Counted from the first letter of the stretch, positions 36,545 to 45,435 are shown. The stretch is 64,000 nucleotides of DNA from Marichromatium gracile (GCF_004343155.1 NZ_SMDC01000001.1:1-64000); one strand, 5' to 3'. A program made the numbers and translations. The notes: generated from the letters alone by a model not told the origin.

Positions 36545-38916
36545 ACCCACTGCTCGATCAATTCATCACCGAGGGACGAGACATCCTCCAGACCATCGGT
36601 GAACGCCTGCTCCAGCTCGAGGACACCCCCGACGACAGCGCCCTGATGGGCGAGCTCTTCCGCCTGGTCCACACCCTCAAGGGCAACAGCGGACTGTTCG
36701 ACCTGCCGGAGATGACCCGCGTCCTGCATGCCGCCGAGGACCTGATGGACGCGGTACGCGATGGCAGGCGCCCCTTCGACCGTCCGGTGGCCGACAGACT
36801 GCTCGAGGCGATGGACTTCGTGCTCGCCCTGATCGACGAGATCGGCGACAGTGCCGAGGCGGCGCCACCGAATACCGCGCGACACGCCAACGACGCACTC
36901 GAACTCGCCAACGCGCTGCGGGGCCTGCTCGCCGCTGCCCAGGCCACGACACCAACCGCCACCGAGACCGAGCCGGCGGCCACGCCAGCGCCTTCCCCTG
37001 CGCCCGCAGCGATGCCGCTCGAGGCGCTCCCGAGCAGGATCCAGCAGGAGCTGACCCAGCGCCTCGAGGCCGGCGAACCACTGTGCTGGCTGACCTACGA
37101 GCCCGAGGAGGAGTGCTTCTTCAAGGGCGAGGACCCCTTCCACCAGATCCTGCAGCTCGGCGAACCCTGCTGGCGCCGGGTGAGCAGCCGCGAGGACTGG
37201 CCGCCCCTGGCCGAGCTCGACGCCTATCGCTGCATCCTGCGCTTCGAGGCGATCCTGAACACCCCGGCCGAGGCGCTGCACGAACACTTCCGCTACATCC
37301 CCGAACAGGTACGGATCATCCCGCTGCAACCGCCAGCGCCGACCTCCGCGTCCTCATCCGAGCCACCGCCCGATGCCGAGACCACCTGGTCCTTCAACGT
37401 CGTGCTGGAGGCCCAGCGCGAGATCCTCGGACTGACCGACAACCCGCCGTGGCTGAGCGGTCGACTGCGTGCCGTCGCCACCACCCTGGAGGCGGCCTTC
37501 GCCAGCATCGGCCAAGTGGTGGAGCGCGACGCACTGGAGCAGGCACTGCACTCGGCCGACGCCTCACACTCCTCACAGCCTCTGCTGAATTGGCTCGACG
37601 AGCAGCAGCGTCGCGGCGACACCCAGCTCCCGACCGCGGCCTCCCCGCCCGGTGCCCCCGCCGAGGACATCGCCCCTCCCCCGGAGGCGCAAGAACCGCA
37701 GGAGCCGATCAAGTTCGGACGACGTGCCGAGGACCGGCTGGCCGGCCACACCCTCAAGGTCGATCAGGCCAAGGTCGACCGACTGATGAACCTGATCGGC
37801 GAGATGGTGGTCACCAAGAACGCCCTGCCCTATCTCGCCAACCGCGCCGAAGAGGTGTTCGGAACACGCGAGCTGGCCCGCGAGATCAAGGCACAGTACG
37901 GGATCATCAACCGCATCGCCGAGGAGATGCAGGACGCCATCATGCAGATTCGCATGATGCCCGTCTCCTTCGTGCTGCAACGCTTCCCCCGCCTGGTCCG
38001 CGACACCGCCCGCAAGCTCGGCAAGGAGGTTCGGCTGGTGATGGAGGGCGAGTCGACCGAGGCCGACAAGAACATCATCGAGGCCCTGGCCGACCCGCTG
38101 GTGCACATCGTCCGCAACAGTCTCGACCACGGACTCGAGTCCCCCGCCGAGCGCAGCGCCGCCGGCAAGCCGACTGAAGGACGGCTGACCATCTCCGCCC
38201 GCCAGGAGTCCGACCGGGTGGTGATCGAGATCAGCGACGACGGCCGCGGCATCGACCCGGATCGGATTCGGCGCAAGGCATACGAGCGCGGTCTCATCGG
38301 CGAGCCCGAGCTGGAACGACTGACCGACCAGGAGGCGATCAATCTGGTGTTCGCGGCGGGCTTCTCCACCGCCGAGCAGGTCTCGGACCTGTCCGGGCGG
38401 GGCGTCGGCATGGACGTCGTGCGCAACGCCATCGCCTGCGTCAACGGCGCCGTCGAGCTCCACAGCCAGCTCGGCCAGGGCACCCGGCTGCGACTCTCGC
38501 TGCCGCTCTCGATGGCGGTGACCAACGTCATGATCATCGAGTCGGCCGGGCAGCGCTTCGGCGTGCCGATGGACAGGGTCGCAGAGACCGTCAGGGTCGC
38601 GCGCAACGACATCCGCACCATCAAGCGCCGTCTCACCACGGTGCTGCGCGGACGCCTGGTACCACTGGTCACGCTCAACGACCTGCTGGCGCTCACCATC
38701 GAGCAGGTCCCCAACGACGACGACGAGTTCGCCGTGCTGGTGGTCCGCATCGGCGCGGACCATCTCGGCATCATCGTCGACGACTGTCGGGAAACGGTCG
38801 ACATCATCCTCAAGCCACTCGGCGGGGTCCTGGCCGGGCTGGGCGGCTACGCCGGCTCCGCGCTGCTCGGTGACGGCTCGGTGCTGCTGGTGCTCAACCC
38901 GAGGGAGTTGCTCTGA
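36541..38916 (+). CDS. cheA: Chemotaxis histidine kinase CheA
   Basis: The 791-residue central kinase of the array. P1 (about 1-130) has phospho-acceptor H44 in LVHTLKGNSG. A region near 165-265 (EDPFHQILQLGEPCW to FRYIPEQVRI) looks like a receiver-docking P2-type domain. P3 dimerisation starts near 400 (VDRLMNLIGEMVVTKN). P4 kinase has the N box VHIVRNSLDHG near 521, G1 DDGRGID near 566 and GRGVGMDVV near 620. P5, CheW-like, covers about 653-790. It is coupled to the CheY gene before it and the small STAS-like gene after it. Confidence 0.95.
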   Translation: MNPLLDQFITEGRDILQTIGERLLQLEDTPDDSALMGELFRLVHTLKGNSGLFDLPEMTRVLHAAEDLMDAVRDGRRPFDRPVADRLLEAMDFVLALIDEIGDSAEAAPPNTARHANDALELANALRGLLAAAQATTPTATETEPAATPAPSPAPAAMPLEALPSRIQQELTQRLEAGEPLCWLTYEPEEECFFKGEDPFHQILQLGEPCWRRVSSREDWPPLAELDAYRCILRFEAILNTPAEALHEHFRYIPEQVRIIPLQPPAPTSASSSEPPPDAETTWSFNVVLEAQREILGLTDNPPWLSGRLRAVATTLEAAFASIGQVVERDALEQALHSADASHSSQPLLNWLDEQQRRGDTQLPTAASPPGAPAEDIAPPPEAQEPQEPIKFGRRAEDRLAGHTLKVDQAKVDRLMNLIGEMVVTKNALPYLANRAEEVFGTRELAREIKAQYGIINRIAEEMQDAIMQIRMMPVSFVLQRFPRLVRDTARKLGKEVRLVMEGESTEADKNIIEALADPLVHIVRNSLDHGLESPAERSAAGKPTEGRLTISARQESDRVVIEISDDGRGIDPDRIRRKAYERGLIGEPELERLTDQEAINLVFAAGFSTAEQVSDLSGRGVGMDVVRNAIACVNGAVELHSQLGQGTRLRLSLPLSMAVTNVMIIESAGQRFGVPMDRVAETVRVARNDIRTIKRRLTTVLRGRLVPLVTLNDLLALTIEQVPNDDDEFAVLVVRIGADHLGIIVDDCRETVDIILKPLGGVLAGLGGYAGSALLGDGSVLLVLNPRELL

Positions 38917-39152
38917 TGGCGCTCGAATTCAAGAAGGTGACCGCGGTCGTCAGTGAACAGATGACGGTCGAGGACGCCGAGATCCTGCTCGACTGGCTGA
39001 TCAAACACCCACGTGGCCGGATCAACCTATCCGCCTGCACCCATCTGCACGCCGCCAACCTCCAGGTCCTGATGGCCGCGCGGCCGAGGATCTCGGCCTG
39101 GCCACGCCATGCGCCGCTGGCCGCGTGGATCAAGGCGGCCCTGACCCCATGA
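38916..39152 (+). CDS. Small STAS-like protein
   Basis: A 78-residue protein whose pattern (VEDAEILLDWLIKHPRGRIN, then LSACTHLHAANLQVLMAAR) resembles half of a STAS domain: the HLHAANLQVL segment is where STAS proteins place the switch residue before the next helix. The usual DSSG-type serine is not present. It overlaps cheA by one base. It could be a link to the stressosome STAS proteins downstream; this is inference. Confidence 0.7.
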   Translation: MALEFKKVTAVVSEQMTVEDAEILLDWLIKHPRGRINLSACTHLHAANLQVLMAARPRISAWPRHAPLAAWIKAALTP

Positions 39153-39165
39153 GGAGTTCAAGAGC

Positions 39166-39540
39166 ATGTCCAAGACGATACTGGTTGTAGACGATTCGGC
39201 AACCATGGTGATGAGCCTCAAGGCCAGCCTGGAGATCGCCGGCTTCACCGTGGAGACCGCGGGCGACGGCGTCCAGGCGATCTCCAAGCTCAAGTCCGGG
39301 ATCAAGCCGGACCTCATCCTCACCGACATCAACATGCCCAACATGGGCGGCATCGACTTCATCCGCAACGCGCGAGCCCTGCCCGGCATGCGCTTCACCC
39401 CCATCCTTGCGCTCACCACCGAGAGCCAACAGGCCAAGCGCGACGAGGCCAAGAAGCTCGGCGCGACCGGCTGGCTGGTCAAGCCCGTGGGTGGGGCCGA
39501 TCTGATCAAGGTCATCAAACAGGTACTGCCGGGGGCCTGA
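39166..39540 (+). CDS. CheY-like response regulator 2
   Basis: A 124-residue stand-alone receiver. Acidic pocket DD at 9-10, phospho-acceptor D54 (LTDINMPNMGG), T in LALTTES and lysine in WLVKPVGGADL. It is closer to classical chemotaxis CheY than the first one. AGGAG precedes the start. It lies between the STAS-like gene and the CheZ-motif receptor, a natural partner pair. Confidence 0.93.
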   Translation: MSKTILVVDDSATMVMSLKASLEIAGFTVETAGDGVQAISKLKSGIKPDLILTDINMPNMGGIDFIRNARALPGMRFTPILALTTESQQAKRDEAKKLGATGWLVKPVGGADLIKVIKQVLPGA

Positions 39541-39552
39541 GGACCTCAGACG

Positions 39553-40812
39553 ATGCCCATCACCAACCAACACCAAGTGGTGATCGATGCGAATCTGGCG
39601 CAGGCCCGCATGTTGCGGCGCACCATGGGCTGGATCAACCTGCTCGGCAGCCTCGCCATCACCATCCTGGTGTACCTGACGCACGACTGGTTGAACCTCG
39701 GGCTGCAAACGGCCGGCTCCAACGCCGCGCTCATCCATGCCCTGATCTTCGGTGGCGCCGTGCTCGGCACCAACTTCATCGCCGGACTGGTGTTCTTTCG
39801 CTTCAGCTTCCGCGTCAACAGCGCCCTGTGCCAGACCTGGGACCGGGTGATCGAGGAGTTTCGCCAGGGCCAGCAACGGATACAGGGGGACAAGGAGGCG
39901 CGCGCGCTCACGGTCGAGCAGGACCAGGCCATCGAGCAGCAGCTCGGCGAGACGGTCGCCGAGACCGAGGCCTCCACGCTCGACGTCATCGAGCGCACCA
40001 CCAAGCTCAATGCCGACGCGGCCCATCTGCTGGACTATCTGAAGAAGTCCACGGGCAATGCCAAGTCGATGGAAGAGGACATCTCCGGCAGGCTCGAGGA
40101 CATCACCGAGATCGCCCTCCTGGTACAACAACTACCCACGCGCATCCAGGCGGACATGGAGGCCATCGAGAAGGTCCTCAACGACATCCGCCAGCTCGGC
40201 GGACTGACCAGCTCGATCAAGCAGATCAGCAAGAAAACGCGACTCCTCGCGCTCAACGCCGCCATCGAGGCGGCGCGGGCGGGCGAGGCCGGACGCGGCT
40301 TCGCCGTCGTCGCCGGCGAGGTACAGTCGCTGGCCGACCACGCCACCGAAACGGCCGACACCATCGAGGACGGGCTCAACCGCGCGCTCCAGAACGTCGA
40401 GAAAAACCTCCAGTTCACCCTGCTCGAGGGCTCCGAGGAACAGCTGGCGCAGGCGAGCCGGGCAGTGGAATCGATCCATCGTCTCCGCGACAACTACGAG
40501 GACATGCGCCAGTTCTACAAGGTGCTGTTCTCGGTCATCACCCATCACAACACCAGCCTGGCCGACCAGATCTCGGACATCCTCGGGCTGTTGCAATACC
40601 AGGACGTCACCGGTCAACGACTGGAGCGCATCCGCACCACCCTCAACCACCGCGCCAGTGTCCTGGTGGGCGCCGATGACGATTCCAGACAACTGCCGAG
40701 CCAGCTCAGGGCGGTGTTCGACGAGTATCTGCGCAACGAGTCGAGCCATGCACGCTCGCAGACCAGTCACGTGACAGAGGACCCGAGCGAGCCACGGATA
40801 GAACTCTTCTAG
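39553..40812 (+). CDS. Membrane receptor-like protein with CheZ-type motif
   Basis: A 419-residue protein with two transmembrane segments (about 27-43 and 63-83), a very short periplasmic loop, and a single MCP-like hairpin with tip [18 protein letters not shown] near residue 228 (consensus QTN replaced by KTR). The C-terminal helix has [15 protein letters not shown] at 347-361, matching the CheZ catalytic signature in which D and Q of DLTGQ attack CheY phosphate; here D351 and Q355. No other CheY phosphatase is encoded in the cluster. A role as membrane-bound CheY phosphatase is inferred. Confidence 0.85.
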   Translation: MPITNQHQVVIDANLAQARMLRRTMGWINLLGSLAITILVYLTHDWLNLGLQTAGSNAALIHALIFGGAVLGTNFIAGLVFFRFSFRVNSALCQTWDRVIEEFRQGQQRIQGDKEARALTVEQDQAIEQQLGETVAETEASTLDVIERTTKLNADAAHLLDYLKKSTGNAKSMEEDISGRLEDITEIALLVQQLPTRIQADMEAIEKVLNDIRQLGGLTSSIKQISKKTRLLALNAAIEAARAGEAGRGFAVVAGEVQSLADHATETADTIEDGLNRALQNVEKNLQFTLLEGSEEQLAQASRAVESIHRLRDNYEDMRQFYKVLFSVITHHNTSLADQISDILGLLQYQDVTGQRLERIRTTLNHRASVLVGADDDSRQLPSQLRAVFDEYLRNESSHARSQTSHVTEDPSEPRIELF

Positions 40813-40896
40813 CAACCGGCCCTGGCGCCTGAGAACCAACCCGCGCGCGACACTGCCAGGCCGAGATAGCGCCGCCGACAAAACGCCCCGGATACC

Positions 40897-41754
40897 ATGA
40901 CGAACGCACTCGGACACCTCTTACAAGACCAACGCAACACGCTATTCACGGCCTGGTTGGAACAAATCAGGGCAATGCTGCCCTCGTCATCCTCGCTCAC
41001 CAGCACAGCGCCAACGCCCCCAGGACATCACCTGCGCACCATCTTCGACGGCATCCTCGATACCCTTGAGCAATCACCCTCCGAGGACTTCACCCTCGGC
41101 GCCACGGACCCACTGACGGATCATCTACGTCAGCTCGTCAGCGACCAGGCACGCCACGGCGGCAGCGCCAACGAGACGATCGCGATGCTACTCGCGCTCA
41201 AGCGGCTGATCACGGCCCGCTCGATCACCTCCGGCACGCCCCCGGAGGTCGACGGCTTGCTGTGGCTCGACCGCGTCTTCGATGGACTGACGCTCAGCAC
41301 CTTCGACGCCTTCGTCGAGGTCCGCGAACAGATCATCACCCAACAGAGCCTGTCGCTACTGGAGCTCTCGACCCCGGTGCTGCGACTGTGGAACCGCATC
41401 CTGCTGCTGCCGCTGGTCGGGGTCATCGACACCATCCGCGCCCGCCAGGTCACCGAGCGACTGCTGGAGGCGATCGCCCATCACGAGGCACGGGTCACCA
41501 TCATCGACCTCACCGGCGTGCCGATCCTCGACACCAGCGTCGCCCAGCACCTGATGAAGACGATCGACGCCGCGCGCCTGCTCGGCACCCGCATCGTCAT
41601 GACCGGCATCAGCCCGGAGGGTGCGCAGACCCTCACCAAGCTCGGCATCCGCTTCGACGACGTGCTCAGCCGCGCCACGCTGCGCGCGGGCATCGCCGAG
41701 GCGCTGCAGCTGATCGGACTGCGCATCGGCCCGATCGAGGATCGACACCCATGA
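40897..41754 (+). CDS. Stressosome sensor scaffold RsbR-like
   Basis: A 285-residue protein. The N-terminal helical sensor domain (about 1-160) is variable, as in RsbR paralogues. The C-terminal STAS domain (about 165-280) has the RsbR pattern ARQVTERLLEAIAHHEARV, then DLTGVPILDTSVAQHLMKT with the phosphorylatable T213, and GISPEGAQTLTKLGI, which holds the second threonine site region. With RsbS it would form the icosahedral stressosome core. It overlaps rsbS by four bases. Confidence 0.92.
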   Translation: MTNALGHLLQDQRNTLFTAWLEQIRAMLPSSSSLTSTAPTPPGHHLRTIFDGILDTLEQSPSEDFTLGATDPLTDHLRQLVSDQARHGGSANETIAMLLALKRLITARSITSGTPPEVDGLLWLDRVFDGLTLSTFDAFVEVREQIITQQSLSLLELSTPVLRLWNRILLLPLVGVIDTIRARQVTERLLEAIAHHEARVTIIDLTGVPILDTSVAQHLMKTIDAARLLGTRIVMTGISPEGAQTLTKLGIRFDDVLSRATLRAGIAEALQLIGLRIGPIEDRHP

Positions 41755-42143
41755 AGATCCCGATCCTGCGACTGGGACGCATCCTGCTGGTCTCCATCCA
41801 GGACGACCTGACCGACAACGACGCCATGCAGTTCCAGTCGGACCTGGTCGAACGCGTGGCCGAGATCGAGGCGCTCGGCGTGGCGATCGACATCACCGCA
41901 CTGGACGTGGTCGATTCCTACATGGCGCGCGTCATCAACGACACCGCCTGCATGGTCGGACTCCTCGGCGCCGAGGTGGTGATCTGCGGCGTTCAGCCGT
42001 TCGTGGCGATGACGCTGATCGAGATGGGACGCGACCTGCTCGGCGCCAACTGCGCGTTCAACCTCGAACAGGGTCTGGAGATCCTCAACCGTCGTATCGC
42101 TACACGTGGCGACATTCACATCGACGAGGACGAGGATGACTGA
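41751..42143 (+). CDS. Stressosome scaffold RsbS-like
   Basis: A 130-residue single STAS domain. The N terminus MKIPILRLGRILLVSIQDDL and the segment DITALDVVDSYMARVI with the conserved phospho-serine S56 match RsbS. GVQPFVAMTLIEMG follows, as in the family. RsbT binds unphosphorylated RsbS and leaves when S is phosphorylated. The C terminus is acidic (DEDEDD). It overlaps rsbR by four bases and rsbT by eight. Confidence 0.94.
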   Translation: MKIPILRLGRILLVSIQDDLTDNDAMQFQSDLVERVAEIEALGVAIDITALDVVDSYMARVINDTACMVGLLGAEVVICGVQPFVAMTLIEMGRDLLGANCAFNLEQGLEILNRRIATRGDIHIDEDEDD

Positions 42144-42546
42144 GGCCTTTGCCAGCGAATTCATCCCGATCCGCACGCCGACGGATATCGTCACCGCACG
42201 GCGTGCCGCCCGGACCCTGTGCGAGCGTCTCGGCTTCGGCAAGGCCGATCAGACACGGCTCGCCACCGCCGTCTCCGAGCTGACCCGCAACGTCATCCAG
42301 TACGCCCGCGAGGGCAGTTGCCAGATCAGCGACACCTCGGACGCCGGATACCGGCGCATCCGCGTCCTGGTCGAGGACCACGGCCCGGGGATCCCCGACA
42401 TCACCCTGGCGCTCACCGACGGCTATAGCACCAGTGGCGGACTCGGTGCCGGCCTGCCCGGCACACGACGTCTGGTCGACGACTTCGGCATCGAATCGGC
42501 ACCGGGGCTCACCCGGATCACCATCGCCCTGCAAAAGCCGTTGTGA
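42136..42546 (+). CDS. Stressosome serine/threonine kinase RsbT-like
   Basis: A 136-residue GHKL ATPase: N box ATAVSELTRNVIQYAR near residue 48, G1 EDHGPGIPD near 83 and G2 GGLGAGLPGTRRL near 102. It phosphorylates RsbS and RsbR. GAGGACGAGG precedes the ATG at 42136, inside the end of rsbS. A longer frame from 42106 is unlikely. RsbT is released on signal and then binds a downstream partner. Confidence 0.93.
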   Translation: MTEAFASEFIPIRTPTDIVTARRAARTLCERLGFGKADQTRLATAVSELTRNVIQYAREGSCQISDTSDAGYRRIRVLVEDHGPGIPDITLALTDGYSTSGGLGAGLPGTRRLVDDFGIESAPGLTRITIALQKPL

Positions 42547-42574
42547 TCACCTCACCATGACTCCAGGCGGTGAC

Positions 42575-43018
42575 ATGCATCAAGACCGACCCACTCCTCC
42601 AGCGCCCGCGCACCCCGGCCCCGGCATCGTCGCCACCAGCATGCGCATCGATACCGAATCCGATGTCGCGGCCGTCTGCCGCGTGGTCCGTGCCCTGGCC
42701 GAGCACATGGCATTCAGCCGCAGCGCGGCCTACTCGCTCGCCACCGCCGCGTCCGAGCTGGCGACCAACCTCCTGATCCATGCCGGCGGCGGCCAACTAC
42801 AGGTCGCCCCGCTCCCCGGCATGCGCGCCGGGATCGAGCTGCTGGCCGAGGACCACGGACCGGGCATCGACGACCTCAGGCTTGCGCTGACCGATGGCTA
42901 CAGCACCGCCGGCGGTCTCGGCTGCGGCCTGCCGGGTGTCGAGCGGCTGATGGATCTTTGCGACATCGACTCCGTGCCAGGCCACGGTACCCGGGTCAGG
43001 GCGGTCAAATGGCGCTGA
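42575..43018 (+). CDS. Second RsbT-like GHKL ATPase
   Basis: A 147-residue paralogue of the preceding kinase: TAASELATNLLIHAGGG near residue 52, EDHGPGIDD near 92 and GGLGCGLPGVERL near 111. An alternative ATG at 42557 is possible; 42575 is chosen for the AGGCGGT upstream. Tandem RsbT-type kinases in one module suggest two release partners, or one kinase acting on the membrane/receptor side. It overlaps the phosphatase gene by 10 bases. Confidence 0.88.
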   Translation: MHQDRPTPPAPAHPGPGIVATSMRIDTESDVAAVCRVVRALAEHMAFSRSAAYSLATAASELATNLLIHAGGGQLQVAPLPGMRAGIELLAEDHGPGIDDLRLALTDGYSTAGGLGCGLPGVERLMDLCDIDSVPGHGTRVRAVKWR

Positions 43019-43608
43019 ACCCTCCGCCCCTCCAGCCGTCCGTCGGTCAGGCGCTGCGTTCACACCCGGACGAGCTGCACTGTGGCGATCAACTCGGCTG
43101 GTGGACACGACCCGATCGGCTGCGCCTGGCGCTTGCCGACGGTCTGGGCCACGGACACGAGGCCGAGATCGCGGCCAGCGCGGCCATCGCCCAGGTCGCG
43201 GCCATGCCCGAGCATCACCTCGAGGAGATCTTCCTCGCCTGCGATCAGGCCCTGCGGGACACGCGCGGCGCCGCGCTCGCCATCGTCGACATCCACCCCC
43301 AGCTCGACCGACTCCGCCATGCCGCCGTCGGCAACATCCGCAGCGTCATCGCCCGCAGCGGCCTCATCAGACGCCTGAGCAGCTCCCGAGGCATCGTCGG
43401 CGCGGGCTACAGGGATCTGCGCGCCGAGTCGTTCACCATCACCGCCGGCGACTGGCTGACCCTGTTCACCGACGGGATCCAGGAGAGCGCCGAGGTCCTC
43501 AGCGGCCTCGACGATGCCACGGTCTCGGACCGTCTCGCCGAGCAGCTCATCGAGCGCTGGGCCGACGGGCACGACGATGCCGGCATCCTCATCTATCGCC
43601 ATGCCTGA
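43009..43608 (+). CDS. RsbX-like PP2C phosphatase
   Basis: A 199-residue PPM/SpoIIE-type phosphatase. The metal-binding aspartates lie in LALADGLGHGHEAEIA near residue 38, LFTDGIQESAEV near 154 and GHDDAGILIY near the end. RsbX dephosphorylates RsbS and RsbR, resetting the stressosome. The start is ATG at 43009 within the previous gene. It overlaps the kinase gene after it by eight bases. Confidence 0.92.
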   Translation: MALNPPPLQPSVGQALRSHPDELHCGDQLGWWTRPDRLRLALADGLGHGHEAEIAASAAIAQVAAMPEHHLEEIFLACDQALRDTRGAALAIVDIHPQLDRLRHAAVGNIRSVIARSGLIRRLSSSRGIVGAGYRDLRAESFTITAGDWLTLFTDGIQESAEVLSGLDDATVSDRLAEQLIERWADGHDDAGILIYRHA

Positions 43609-44677
43609 ACCCAGAGCACCACAACACACCGGGGAACTCGGTCAGCGCTACACCGAGTTGTTACGCCGTGCCGTCTTCGCCGAGGACCCACTGGTCTCGG
43701 AGGCGGCGCTGGCCGAGGCGGCCGATCTCGGGCGCACCCTGATCGCTCGCGCCGTACCACTCGAGGAGGTCGGAGAACTCCATCACGAGGCACTCATCCA
43801 CCTCGCCCGCCACCATCCCGACCTGCCATTGAGCCAGGTCGCCGGGCAGATCACGGCGCCGCTGATGGAGGCCTACATGGCCTACAGCCTCGCTTTGCGC
43901 GAGCAGCTCGAACGCCGCGCCGAGGCCATCGTGAACGCCCGTCTCGAGCAATCGCGTCGTCTGGAGGCGATCGGCACCCTGGCCGCCGGTATCGCCCACG
44001 ATTTCAACAACATCCTCGGGGCCATCCTCGGCTTCAGCGAGTTGCTCGGTGACGAACTCCCCGCCGACTCGGCAGGCCGCCATCACCTTGCACACATCCA
44101 GCAGGCAAGTTTCCGCGCGCGCGACCTGATCGCCCGCATGCTCACCTTCGCACGGGCGATGGCCGACACCCCGAGCGCCGTCGAACTGGTCTCACTGACC
44201 GAGGAAACGCTCAAGCTACTGCGTGTCTCGCTACCGGCGACCATCCAGCTCGCATTCGCGCCGCCCGACCGGGACGCCTGGGTCCTGGCCGAGCCGAGCC
44301 AGCTGCAGCAGATCGTGATGAATCTTTGCATCAATGCCGCCGACGCCATCGGCGACCGACCGGGCAATATCCAGGTCACCATCCAGCCCATCGCCACCGC
44401 GGCCGGCGCAATGATCAGACTCAGGGTCGAGGACGATGGTGAGGGCATGAACGGCGAGACCCTGGAGCGGGTCTTCGACCCCTTCTTCACCACCAAGGCA
44501 CCCGGCAAGGGCAGCGGACTGGGGCTATCGGTCGTGCACGGACTGGTCACCAAGCTACAGGGAACGATCGAGGTCGAGAGCACCCTCGGCAGCGGCACCC
44601 GCTTTCTCATCGATCTACCTCGCCTTTCCCACCCCGATACCACCGCGCCGCCCACCGCCACAGGAGAAGCGCCATGA
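43601..44677 (+). CDS. Soluble histidine kinase with RsbU-type N domain
   Basis: A 358-residue cytoplasmic kinase. Residues 1-100 form a helical domain like the N-terminal RsbT-binding domain of RsbU (RYTELLRRAVFAEDPLV to LMEAYMAYSLALREQ). The HisKA helix has H133 in AAGIAHDFNNILGA, followed by HATPase motifs NLCINAADAIGD, EDDGEGMN and GKGSGLGLSVVHGL. The expected role is that RsbT released from the stressosome activates this kinase. It overlaps the receiver gene after it by four bases. Confidence 0.9.
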   Translation: MPEPRAPQHTGELGQRYTELLRRAVFAEDPLVSEAALAEAADLGRTLIARAVPLEEVGELHHEALIHLARHHPDLPLSQVAGQITAPLMEAYMAYSLALREQLERRAEAIVNARLEQSRRLEAIGTLAAGIAHDFNNILGAILGFSELLGDELPADSAGRHHLAHIQQASFRARDLIARMLTFARAMADTPSAVELVSLTEETLKLLRVSLPATIQLAFAPPDRDAWVLAEPSQLQQIVMNLCINAADAIGDRPGNIQVTIQPIATAAGAMIRLRVEDDGEGMNGETLERVFDPFFTTKAPGKGSGLGLSVVHGLVTKLQGTIEVESTLGSGTRFLIDLPRLSHPDTTAPPTATGEAP

Positions 44678-45042
44678 CCAAGATCCTGATCGTCGACGAC
44701 GACGACCTCTTTCGCACCATGCTCGTGGAGATGGTGCGTCGCGAGGGCTACGAGGTCAGCGCCGTCAGCAACGGCAAAGAGGCACTCGAGCACATCGAGC
44801 ACGATCGTCCGCAGCTCATCATCACCGACATCCTGATGCCGGAAATGGATGGCATCGAACTCATCATGGAGCAGAACAGGCGAGGCAACACCATACCGGT
44901 CATCGCCATCTCCGGGGGACGGCGCGCCATCAGCCTGGAGTTCAACCTGGAGTCGGCCGAACTCATGGGCGTGCGGGCGACGCTACCCAAGCCCTTCACC
45001 CGCGAACAACTCAGGAGCGCCATCACCGAGGCCCTGCAATGA
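44674..45042 (+). CDS. Stand-alone receiver, partner of the stressosome kinase
   Basis: A 122-residue receiver: acidic cluster DDDD at 8-11, phospho-acceptor D52 (ITDILMPEMDG), S in IAISGG and lysine in TLPKPFTREQL. It has no DNA-binding, GGDEF or other output domain. It is the last gene of the cluster and is coupled to the kinase gene, so the final output is by protein-protein contact or phosphotransfer. Confidence 0.92.
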   Translation: MTKILIVDDDDLFRTMLVEMVRREGYEVSAVSNGKEALEHIEHDRPQLIITDILMPEMDGIELIMEQNRRGNTIPVIAISGGRRAISLEFNLESAELMGVRATLPKPFTREQLRSAITEALQ

Positions 45043-45054
45043 GCCCCGGCGCAA

Positions 45055-45140
45055 GGCGGCCAGCGGCCAGCGGCCAGCGGCCAGCGGCCAGCGGCCAGCG
45101 GCCAGCGGCCAAAAGATTGAACAGCCAAGACGCAAAGGGC
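45055..45140. repeat. heptamer array (CAGCGGC) with GAACxGCxAAG tail
   Basis: Seven perfect copies of CAGCGGC (45061-45109), then GATTGAACAGCCAAGACGCA and AAGGGCGCGAAGG. Directly after the last gene of the stressosome cluster. Same layout as the copies at 45.3, 45.5, 52.1-52.5, 55.5 and 61.5 kb. Confidence 0.9.
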
Positions 45141-45299
45141 GCGAAGGGAGAAAAGCCTCCAGCGACCAGCCTTCAGCCGCCAGCGGCGCTGCACTCAACG
45201 ATCGATGCCTGGATCGTGCGCCACGGCTGACAGCGGGCGGTGCCGTGGTCGAAAGCGCACACCCGCTGGCGACTGAAGGCCGATCGCCCGAAACTTGAA

Positions 45300-45435
45300 T
45301 CTTCGCGCACTTCGCGGCTTTGCGGTTCAATTCGCTGGCGGCTGGCCGCTGGCGGCTGGCGGCTGGCGGCTGGCGGCTGGCGGCTGGCGGCTGGCGGCCA
45401 GGACGTTGAACCGCAAAGTCACAAAGCGCGCCAAG
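45300..45435. repeat. palindromic composite repeat with CTGGCGG array
   Basis: CTTCGCGG, then CTTTGCGGTTCAA (45313-45331), then about nine CTGGCGG/CTGGCCG units (45335-45400), then TTGAACCGCAAAGTCACAAAG (45407-45427). The terminal motifs are inverted copies of each other, so the whole is a large imperfect hairpin with the array in its loop. Confidence 0.9.
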
